Notes under the pieces: model-generated
The model's input: only the letters and a program-made list of their open reading frames with translations
The model's database searches: none
What the model was told of the DNA's origin: nothing
Position numbers and translations under genes: made by a program
Part shown: one piece after another, positions 58,156 through 64,000 of the stretch
Layout: the number at the start of each line of letters is the position of its first letter
Position numbering within the stretch: the first letter of the stretch is position 1
Origin: an uncultured Alphaproteobacteria bacterium
GTDB lineage: Bacteria > Pseudomonadota > Alphaproteobacteria > RF32 > CAG-239
Reading direction: 5' to 3'
Assembly (NCBI GenBank): GCA_949493535.1
Contig: CASZWJ010000009.1
Span: 1 to 64,000 of the forward strand
Length of the DNA stretch: 64,000 nt

Positions 58156-58386
58156 ATGAAATCATTTAAGAATTGGCTTTGTGCCAGGTTGGCTTTTATT
58201 GTCGACTGTTTGGGCTTGGGGTTAGGATCATGCCGCATTTTCAGCGACAATCGTTTTGCCGGACGCAAATCTGTTAAGCCGCAATCTGCTAAACAGTGCT
58301 ATGTGCCGCAGACAAGTAAACTGAGTGAAAGAAAAAATCGCGATAACCGGAAAAATATCAAAAGAACCGGGAAACGTGGTAAATAG
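58156..58386 (+). CDS. Small basic protein, possible lipoprotein, doubtful
   Basis: This 76-residue frame starts with a hydrophobic stretch (LCARLAFIVDCLGLGLGSC) that could be a lipoprotein signal with LGSC as lipobox, then a very basic Lys/Arg/Ser tail. No ribosome site is visible; the start context is A/T-rich, as in the next two genes. A TTGACA with a poor -10 lies 130 bases upstream. It ends 20 bases before the first ACP-like gene. It could be genuine or chance. Confidence 0.4.
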   Translation: MKSFKNWLCARLAFIVDCLGLGLGSCRIFSDNRFAGRKSVKPQSAKQCYVPQTSKLSERKNRDNRKNIKRTGKRGK

Positions 58387-58406
58387 TGTAATTATTAATA
58401 AAAAAA

Positions 58407-58652
58407 ATGGAAAAGAACCTAAAAGTGACTGGAAGTGAAATCAAGGATTTCATTCAGAACTTCTTGGGCTATGCCCAAGTAGAAGAGTGTGACATTTTTC
58501 GTTCAGACCTGCGTCTGGACGATGCAAGTATCGAAGGGCTGGTAGCTGCCTGCAACGCAAAATTTGAAGCGAATGCCGATGTTGAGCGTTTACAGACGGT
58601 TAAACAGCTGATAAAGAGAGTTAAGAATACGGCAAAGGCGAATTTGATATAA
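58407..58652 (+). CDS. ACP-like protein without the phosphopantetheine serine, copy 1
   Basis: The 81-residue protein aligns without gaps to AcpP over the core. FRSDLRLDDASIEGLVAAC matches [19 protein letters not shown], and LQTVKQLIKRV matches the last ACP helix. At the modification site Asp39 replaces Ser, and the following DSL is lost (DDAS). A neighbouring Ser41 is two residues off. It should keep the four-helix ACP fold but cannot carry the usual arm at the normal place. There is no clear ribosome site (the start is preceded by AATAAAAAA). A terminator separates it from copy 2. Confidence 0.65.
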   Translation: MEKNLKVTGSEIKDFIQNFLGYAQVEECDIFRSDLRLDDASIEGLVAACNAKFEANADVERLQTVKQLIKRVKNTAKANLI

Positions 58653-58680
58653 GCCGTTGCCGCATGTTCAACTGAAAGAG

Positions 58681-58716
58681 AAATCGCTCCCTGTTTCAGG
58701 GAAGCGGTTTTTTATT
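58681..58716 (+). terminator. Intrinsic terminator between the two ACP-like genes
   Basis: AATCGCTCCCTG pairs with CAGGGAAGCGGTT across a 3-base loop (one bulge or wobble pair), followed by six T. The two ACP-like genes are therefore separate transcription units. Confidence 0.85.
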
Positions 58717-58738
58717 TTATTATTATTTATTAAAGATT

Positions 58739-59011
58739 ATGAAAACGAAAGAAGATGTTTTGTCGATTGTTCGGAAGAATATAAGACAAGTCAAGCGACA
58801 GTTGTTTGACAGAGATGTTTTTGAAGATTTTGAATTTGCAGAAGATTATGGCTTTGATCTCTTAGACATGATTGAATTGAGCGAGTATTGTGCAAGAGAT
58901 ATGATGATTGACGTATCTTTTTATGATATACAAATCTCTAAAACCGTCGGCGCGTTTGTAATGCTTCTTTGTGAGCGTTGCCGAGCAGCGTCTAAACCGG
59001 TACTTGTTTAG
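58739..59011 (+). CDS. ACP-like protein without the phosphopantetheine serine, copy 2
   Basis: The 90-residue protein aligns to AcpP over FAEDYGFDLLDMIEL against [15 protein letters not shown] without gaps. The conserved Asp40, Leu42 and Asp43 are kept and Leu41 replaces the modified Ser. A helix IVRKNIRQV matches ACP helix 1, and SKTVGAFVMLLCERC fits the last helix. It is longer at both ends and carries Cys residues. No clear ribosome site precedes the ATG. It is related to copy 1 only through the ACP fold, so the two are diverged rather than a recent duplicate. Confidence 0.65.
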   Translation: MKTKEDVLSIVRKNIRQVKRQLFDRDVFEDFEFAEDYGFDLLDMIELSEYCARDMMIDVSFYDIQISKTVGAFVMLLCERCRAASKPVLV

Positions 59012-59065
59012 AGATACTCTTCCAAAGAATATAAAGGGGTTGGCTTAATAGGCCGCCTCTTTTTT

Positions 59066-59566
59066 TTATGCTTGTCCCATGGTTTCCATAAGCATCGGGT
59101 AGAGAGCTTGTTTTGGGGGCATGCCTTTGGTTAAAACGACTTTGAATGCCGGATACATCCGTTCACATTCTTTTATGGCGATATCTATTATTTGGGATAT
59201 TTTGCCGAACAGGACGCTTTCTTCTTCGTCGTTCAGCAGGATTGAATGTTTGAAGACAGGCATGTTTTGTTCCGTCCAATAAGAGAAATGCCCGACCCAT
59301 AAGTCTTCATTAGCCAAAGCCAGCAGTTCAAAAATTTTGCTGCGGTCTTCAATTGTGCTTTGAATATCCATCAAACAGGACATGTGAAGGCAATGCATGT
59401 TTTCTTCCCAGGCAAAGAACAGGAGCATGTTATTCCATTTGCCTTGAACTTCAACGACAACTTCGTTGAGCGAGCGGCGTTCAAATTCGAAAGATTTGTT
59501 GGAGAAGATATTCTCAACTAAGTCTATGGGATTATATTCAGGGGCATAATTCTGTGCCAGATTCAT
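59066..59566 (-). CDS. YbjN-domain protein
   Basis: The 166-residue cytosolic protein fits the YbjN family, found across Alphaproteobacteria and linked to type III-chaperone-like folds. The pattern FEFERRSLNEVVVEVQGKWNNMLLFFAWEENMHCLHMSC followed by LLALANEDLWVGHFSYW and FKHSILLNDEE matches the family. Its molecular function is not established. GGAGAAG precedes the ATG. It is convergent with the second ACP-like gene. Confidence 0.85.
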   Translation of the reverse strand: MNLAQNYAPEYNPIDLVENIFSNKSFEFERRSLNEVVVEVQGKWNNMLLFFAWEENMHCLHMSCLMDIQSTIEDRSKIFELLALANEDLWVGHFSYWTEQNMPVFKHSILLNDEEESVLFGKISQIIDIAIKECERMYPAFKVVLTKGMPPKQALYPMLMETMGQA

Positions 59567-59836
59567 CTATCTTCTCCGGTTAAATTTTTAAAACCGGCGT
59601 TTTTTTAGACCGGTTTTTTGCGTCTGAATACAGATTGCATTGGCGAGTCGTTAAATACAAGCCCCGAGTCGCAGTTTTCCACCTAATTTGAATAAATAAA
59701 AATTATTAATATTATTTTGCTTTGAAAATCAAAGAGATATTTATTCGCGACTCCGACGAGCTTTTTTAGGTGTGGATATATTTTTTTTTATTAATATAAT
59801 TTTAGCAATTTGAAACTCTCTGAAGGTTATTTGATT
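59567..59836. other. Structured gap between divergent ybjN-like and lgt genes
   Basis: The 270 bases hold three CCGGTT/AACCGG boxes at 59577-59616 that can form alternative stems, one followed by TTTTTT. There is also a longer dyad with GAGTCGC near 59668 and GCGACTC near 59749, and CACCTAA with TTAGGTG outside and inside it. It is not part of the TGTAC hairpin family. No gene is supported. Confidence 0.4.
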
Positions 59837-60631
59837 ATGAATGGTTTGGATTTTCCTGATATTTCTCCTGTTATTTTTTCTGCCGGCCCGATTTCCGTGC
59901 GGTGGTATTCTATGGCTTATTTGCTCGGGATTATTATCGGTTGGGTGCTTATCAACCGTAATGTCAGAAAAAATAATTTGGGTATCAGCAAAGAACAAAT
60001 CGAAGATTTTGTTTTTTATCTGACGCTTGGCATTGTTGCGGGCGGGCGCATCGGTTATGTTTTGTTTTATGGAGGAAGTTCTTTTTGGCATAATCCGTTG
60101 CAGATTTTTGAGGTTTGGAAAGGCGGGATGTCTTTTCACGGCGGCGTTTTGGGCGTGATTGCCGCCACATGGTATTTTTCCAGAAAAATAAATTATAAAT
60201 TTTTAGCGCTGACTGATTTGATTGTGCTGTATGCGCCTATCGGCATTTGTTTCGGCAGAATTGCAAATTTTATCAACGATGAGCTGTGGGGGAGGGTGAC
60301 GACAGTTCCTTGGGCGGTGAAATTTCCGAGCGGCGGTTATTTGCCCAGACATCCGTCACAATTGTATGAAGCTTTTTTTGAAGGGCTTATCATGTTTTTA
60401 GTCCTGAATATTTTGTGGCGCTATCAGTGGGTGCGCAAGCGTGAAGGTTTTGTCTCGGCGCTGTTTGTTATTTTCTACGGCATATTCAGAATATCCATGG
60501 AGCAGTTTCGCGAGCCGGATGCGCAAATGGGATTTTATTTCGGCGGTATTACAATGGGGCAGATTTTGTCTGTGCCGCTGATTGTGTTGGGTGCCGGAGT
60601 AATTTTTTATCTCAGCAGGAAGAAAGTTTAA
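59837..60631 (+). CDS. lgt: Prolipoprotein diacylglyceryl transferase
   Basis: Lgt adds diacylglycerol to the lipobox Cys of prelipoproteins at the inner membrane. The 264-residue protein has about seven membrane helices, the GGRIGYVLFY motif, MSFHGGVLGVI, FGRIANFINDELWGRVT with essential Arg and Asn, and RHPSQLYEAFFEG. I chose the ATG at 59837 with GAAGG ten bases upstream; a TTG nine codons earlier lacks support. Its end overlaps the convergent GGDEF gene by four bases. Confidence 0.96.
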   Translation: MNGLDFPDISPVIFSAGPISVRWYSMAYLLGIIIGWVLINRNVRKNNLGISKEQIEDFVFYLTLGIVAGGRIGYVLFYGGSSFWHNPLQIFEVWKGGMSFHGGVLGVIAATWYFSRKINYKFLALTDLIVLYAPIGICFGRIANFINDELWGRVTTVPWAVKFPSGGYLPRHPSQLYEAFFEGLIMFLVLNILWRYQWVRKREGFVSALFVIFYGIFRISMEQFREPDAQMGFYFGGITMGQILSVPLIVLGAGVIFYLSRKKV

Positions 60632-61803
60632 GCTTTTGATGAAACATTGTAGCTGAATTCATTGGCTTTTTGAAGCGTTTTGCGAATACGGTATAAAACT
60701 TCCATAGAATTGGCGTCGCTGCGCTTTTTTTCCGAGACGCAGGTTGAAACGGTTATTTTGATGCTTTTGCGCCTATGGCTGAGGATAAATTCGGCAGAAG
60801 CGATTGCCCTGCGGACTTTTTCAAGATGTTCAAAACTTTCGTTTTTGTTTTCGTTTTTGAATATTAAAATAAATTCATCTTCATTATAGCGGTATAAATT
60901 TTCGTCGCTTTCTTCATCGGTGATTTTTGATGCAATCATCCGAACCAGCATATCGCGGTCTCTGCGGCCAAACATGTTCTGCATTTGGGCATAATTATCG
61001 ATACTTATTACGCCGATACTGTATTTTAGAGGAAAAGAGGCTGAGTTAATCATATATGAATATCTTCCCGGCAGGCCGGTAAGAACATCTTTACGGATGT
61101 TGTAGCGCAGATTAAGGATGATTCCTGACAGCAGGGTTAAGGCTGCGCTGCCAAAAAAGAAAGCCAGTGCCGTCGGGTTGGCGGAATAGAGTATTCCGAA
61201 GAACAGGTTTAGCGTATAAAAAAATGAAGCATAATCTAAAATTGTTCCCGATTGTGAGGCTTTTATGAAGAAGACGCTTAAGGTTACAATAAATAAAACG
61301 GCTCCGAGCATGCTGATATATTCAAAATAGCCTTCAAAGCTGCCGAGGCTTATTTTTATGCCTGCTTGCCCTGAAAATTCTCCGATCGAAAACTGGATGA
61401 ATATTCCCAATAGCAAAAAAATGTTCATTTTTATCAATAGGCGATTATCGGGAATGAAATAAAACGCGAGCAGGTTTGCCGGCAAAAAAAAGCATAAATT
61501 GATATAATAAGCTGTCGTGTTATAATCAGAGCCAAAGACGGTTTTGAGGCGGTTGATTATTATGTAGCTTAAAATCATCAGCAAAACATAGAATGCCGGA
61601 CGCCGACGGTTGAAATACAGCAGAATCATGAAGCTGGCAAAACCGGCGAGATAAAAGGCATAATGCAGCGCTTTTAGTGTTGCCGCAGAGGCTGAATCCC
61701 AGCCATAAAAGGCAATCAGCGCGGTTCCGAATAATCCGGCCGGAACAAAAATATTTTTAATCAGCGGAAGTATCCGTTCAATTTTTGCGCTTAATCGGTT
61801 CAA
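60628..61803 (-). CDS. Membrane protein with a degenerate GGDEF domain
   Basis: The 391-residue protein has seven or eight membrane helices in residues 15-232 and a GGDEF-like domain from about 238. The domain keeps DVLTGLPGRYSY (normally DxLTGLxNR) and the metal Asp269 in SIDNYAQ, but the signature loop reads NEDEF at 307-311 where GGDEF or SGDEF is expected. Synthesis of cyclic-di-GMP is doubtful; it may bind nucleotide or act as a sensor. The start codon is TTG with GAGGA ten bases upstream. No EAL domain is present. Confidence 0.8.
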   Translation of the reverse strand: MNRLSAKIERILPLIKNIFVPAGLFGTALIAFYGWDSASAATLKALHYAFYLAGFASFMILLYFNRRRPAFYVLLMILSYIIINRLKTVFGSDYNTTAYYINLCFFLPANLLAFYFIPDNRLLIKMNIFLLLGIFIQFSIGEFSGQAGIKISLGSFEGYFEYISMLGAVLFIVTLSVFFIKASQSGTILDYASFFYTLNLFFGILYSANPTALAFFFGSAALTLLSGIILNLRYNIRKDVLTGLPGRYSYMINSASFPLKYSIGVISIDNYAQMQNMFGRRDRDMLVRMIASKITDEESDENLYRYNEDEFILIFKNENKNESFEHLEKVRRAIASAEFILSHRRKSIKITVSTCVSEKKRSDANSMEVLYRIRKTLQKANEFSYNVSSKA

Positions 61804-61855
61804 TTTGGGCTGTTCCTCAGAATGTTGTTTGTTTTACAGCCTAGCGGCAATAAGT

Positions 61856-62953
61856 TTAAATTTTGTTTACGCACTTCAAAATAGAACTGTCGCCGTAAGA
61901 ATAAAAATGATATTTTTTATCCATGGCGTGTTGATAGGCTTCTTTCATCCTCTCTGTTCCGGCAAGGGCGCAAACCAGCATGAACAGCGTGGATTTCGGC
62001 AAATGAAAATTAGTTATCAGCATGTCGAGGATTTTGAATTTGTAGCCCGGCGTAATAAAAATGCTGGTGTCATCGGCAAAAGGATGAAGAATGCCTTGGT
62101 TATCTGCCGCGCTTTCCAACAGGCGGAGAGATGTTGTGCCTACGGCAATAATTCTGTGTCCGGTTTTTTTTGCCTCATTGATTGTGTCGCAGGCATCTTG
62201 GGTAATGACGCCGTATTCGGCGTGCATTTTGTGGTCTTTCGTATCATCGACTTTGACCGGAAGAAAGGTTCCCGCGCCGACATGAAGCGTTAAGAAAACG
62301 CGTTTAACGCCTTTCTTGTCCAGCTCGTCTAACACTCTTTGCGTGAAATGAAGGCCGGCTGTAGGGGCTGCAACAGCTCCTTCGTGCTTGGCATAAATTG
62401 TTTGATAATTTTCTTTGTCGTTGTATTTATCCCAAGTGCCGTCTTCGCCATTGCCCAGCGGTTTTTCGCGTTTGATGTATGGCGGCAGAGGCATGGAGCC
62501 GTATTGCTCCAGCAGTTTTCCCAATTCGGATGCTTCGCAGGTAAATTGCAGCAAGATGCCGTCTTCGCCGTTTTTCTCAAGGACGATTGCCTGAAATTTT
62601 GATTTTTCTATCGGAGTTTCGGCAGAGTAGAAAGTGATGATGTCATCGGGTTTCAGGCGTTTGGAATTTTTGACAAAGGCATGCCATTTGATGCCGTCTT
62701 CGGGGCGGTAAAGCGTTACCTGAACTTCGGCTTCGCCATGGCGTCCGTATAATTTTGCAGGGATAACTTTGGTGTCATTAAAGACAAGGCAGTCACCTTC
62801 TTTCAGCAAATCCGGCAATTCTGTAAAAATGCGGTCGTTGATGCCGTTGTCATCCGAAAGGTCAAGCAAACGGCAGCTGTCGCGAGGTTCTGCAGGTTGT
62901 GTTGCAATCAGATTTTTGTCTAATTCGAAGTCAAAAATATCCACTTTCATCAT
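61856..62953 (-). CDS. queA: S-adenosylmethionine:tRNA ribosyltransferase-isomerase
   Basis: QueA transfers and isomerises the ribose of SAM to preQ1 in tRNA, making epoxyqueuosine. The 365-residue protein has FDFELDKNLIATQPAEPRDSCRLL, LVFNDTKVIPAKLYG, YQTIYAKHEGAVAAPTAGLHFT and TNFHLPKSTLFMLVCAL, all family landmarks. Two adjacent ATGs are possible starts, with AGGGG just upstream. tgt does not follow in this window. It is divergent from kdsB. Confidence 0.97.
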   Translation of the reverse strand: MMKVDIFDFELDKNLIATQPAEPRDSCRLLDLSDDNGINDRIFTELPDLLKEGDCLVFNDTKVIPAKLYGRHGEAEVQVTLYRPEDGIKWHAFVKNSKRLKPDDIITFYSAETPIEKSKFQAIVLEKNGEDGILLQFTCEASELGKLLEQYGSMPLPPYIKREKPLGNGEDGTWDKYNDKENYQTIYAKHEGAVAAPTAGLHFTQRVLDELDKKGVKRVFLTLHVGAGTFLPVKVDDTKDHKMHAEYGVITQDACDTINEAKKTGHRIIAVGTTSLRLLESAADNQGILHPFADDTSIFITPGYKFKILDMLITNFHLPKSTLFMLVCALAGTERMKEAYQHAMDKKYHFYSYGDSSILKCVNKI

Positions 62954-63028
62954 TTTTCCCCTTTACATTTGGACATTTATAGTATATACCGTTTGATGTT
63001 TCAAGTTTAATTTCATAAGGAATATGTT

Positions 63029-63802
63029 ATGCCAAGAGTAGTTACCTTGATACCTACGCGCATGGCTTCTTCGCGCTTACCTAATAAGCCGTTGATTAAT
63101 ATTAACGGCAAGACAATGATTCAACGCGTTTATGAAAATGTCAAAAAGACAGTTCCCGGCGATGTCGTTGTTGCTGCCGGTGATCAGGCTATTGTAGACG
63201 AATGCAAAAAGTTCGGCGCCAAAGCGATTTTGACAGATCCGTCCCTTCCTTCGGGTACAGACCGTATTTCGGCTGCTTTGAAAGAGATTGATCCTAAAGG
63301 CGATAAATATGACATCGTTGTTAACTTTCAGGGTGATGGCATTAACGTTGATCCGGCAATCAATAATGAACTGATTGATTTGGTTGAGCGCACCGATTGT
63401 GATATCGCAACCTGCGGAACCGTTTTTAAGGATGTCAAAGAAGCAGAAAATCCGACCAATGTGAAAATTCTGATGGGGTTGCGCGAAGGGGAAAAAGAAG
63501 GCCGCTGCTTGGCTTTTACCAGAGCTTTGGCTCCTTATACCAGAGATCCGAGCAAGTGCAAAAATAACGACTTGTATCATCACATAGGGGTTTATGTTTA
63601 TAAGGCTTCGGCATTGAAGAAGTTTGTCGAACTGCCGGTCGGCGTTTTGGAAAGCCGCGAATCTCTTGAACAGCTCCGCGCTTTGGAAAACGGCATGACT
63701 ATCCGCGCAAAAGTGATTGACAAAATGGTGCTTAATGACAAGGCTCCGGCAGATATTAATACGCCGGAAGAACTTCAGGAAGCTCTCAAGTATATCAAAT
63801 AA
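63029..63802 (+). CDS. kdsB: 3-deoxy-manno-octulosonate cytidylyltransferase
   Basis: KdsB activates Kdo with CTP to CMP-Kdo, needed for the LPS inner core. The 257-residue protein has the nucleotide loop IPTRMASSRLPNKPL, DPSLPSGTDRISAAL, VVNFQGDG (usually QGDEP, here QGDGI), HHIGVYVYK and LESRESLEQLRALENG. This shows that the host makes Kdo-containing LPS. AAGGAAT precedes the ATG. pheA follows after a terminator, a common alphaproteobacterial order. Confidence 0.94.
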   Translation: MPRVVTLIPTRMASSRLPNKPLININGKTMIQRVYENVKKTVPGDVVVAAGDQAIVDECKKFGAKAILTDPSLPSGTDRISAALKEIDPKGDKYDIVVNFQGDGINVDPAINNELIDLVERTDCDIATCGTVFKDVKEAENPTNVKILMGLREGEKEGRCLAFTRALAPYTRDPSKCKNNDLYHHIGVYVYKASALKKFVELPVGVLESRESLEQLRALENGMTIRAKVIDKMVLNDKAPADINTPEELQEALKYIK

Positions 63803-63817
63803 TCTTTTGAAAAATGC

Positions 63818-63855
63818 GAGGCATGCGGTTAATGGTTCTGCATGCCTCTTTTTCA
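63818..63855 (+). terminator. Intrinsic terminator of kdsB
   Basis: GAGGCATGC (63818-63826) and GCATGCCTC (63840-63848) form a 9 bp stem followed by TTTTT. Confidence 0.88.
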
Positions 63856-63897
63856 AATCCTCTCCTTTTAATAATCCTATTTAAATTCTGAAAAAAT

Positions 63898-64000
63898 ATG
63901 AAACTCAAAATTGCTTATCAAGGTGTTGCCGGCGCTTATTCACATATTGCGTCGATGAGCGTTTATCCCGAGCAGGAATATCTCCCCTGCGATACATTTG
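63898..64000 (+). CDS. pheA: Prephenate dehydratase, 5' end only
   Basis: The frame opens at ATG 63898 and runs off the window after 34 codons. The start reads MKLKIAYQGVAGAYSHIA, which matches the opening of prephenate dehydratase (AYQGxxGAYSxxA), the enzyme making phenylpyruvate for Phe synthesis. Position directly after kdsB supports this. Partial, so the regulatory ACT domain cannot be seen. Confidence 0.85.
   Translation, partial: MKLKIAYQGVAGAYSHIASMSVYPEQEYLPCDTF

Noticed and set aside
59567-59836. Further member of the hairpin family upstream of lgt
   Set aside because: Contains dyads (GAGTCGC/GCGACTC, CCGGTT boxes) but lacks the apex and does not touch a stop codon.
63077-63856. 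259-residue frame antisense to kdsB
   Set aside because: Covers kdsB and its terminator on the opposite strand, without a promoter or ribosome site.

Overview
The window is one continuous piece of a Gram-negative alphaproteobacterial chromosome of moderately low GC. The outer-membrane and LPS genes (lolC, lolD, tolB, kdsB, lgt, AsmA-type protein) show a diderm. A GapR/DUF2312 protein, the three-gene transhydrogenase set pntAA-pntAB-pntB, the acpP-fabF-mltG order and kdsB-pheA adjacency are typical of Alphaproteobacteria. An L-lactate dehydrogenase, a full nucleoside-catabolism operon and extensive peptidoglycan salvage suggest a host-associated, fermentative lifestyle such as an uncultured gut alphaproteobacterium. 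The species assignment is inference only. No CRISPR array, insertion sequence or intact prophage was seen.

Layout. 1-12 kb: a small acidic protein, two separate small HExxH membrane peptidase-like proteins, ldcA-mpl (peptidoglycan recycling), a TetR regulator with a perfect palindrome in its divergent promoter region, a leucine-rich-repeat protein, the pnt operon, a split chromate-transporter pair and gapR. 12-24 kb: pyk, rpmJ, ettA, cspA, a GNAT acetyltransferase, lepA, an AT-rich three-gene islet (one phage-like protein and two tandem paralogous membrane proteins), then tolB and ruvX back to back. 24-31 kb: an amidase, a DjlA-like co-chaperone and the operon cdd-punA-deoC-deoA-deoB-pgeF. 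31-44 kb: a 1501-residue AsmA-family protein, a galU-like gene, lolC-lolD, rpmI-rplT and pheS-pheT. 44-54 kb: a His-rich lipoprotein, a stomatin-like protein, receiver-uppP-tRNA-Leu, xseA overlapping an M23 peptidase, a Nudix hydrolase, a three-repeat Cys-rich exported protein, mtaB-ftsY and ldh. 54-64 kb: acpP-fabF-mltG, two genes that look like acyl carrier proteins without the phosphopantetheine serine, ybjN-like, lgt, a degenerate GGDEF protein, queA, kdsB and the start of pheA.

The most striking non-gene signal is a family of about eleven dispersed 100-140 bp inverted-repeat elements sharing an apical hairpin TGTAC-N6-GTACA. In seven cases the left outer arm starts at or just before the stop codon of a plus-strand gene (pyk, cspA, lepA, ruvX, galU-like, rplT, fabF). 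The outer arms differ completely between loci yet stay complementary within each locus, and base changes in the apical stem preserve pairing, including G.U pairs that exist only in plus-strand RNA. They look like long structured 3' ends of mRNAs. The second notable item is the pair of serine-less ACP-like proteins just downstream of the acpP-fabF-mltG cluster.
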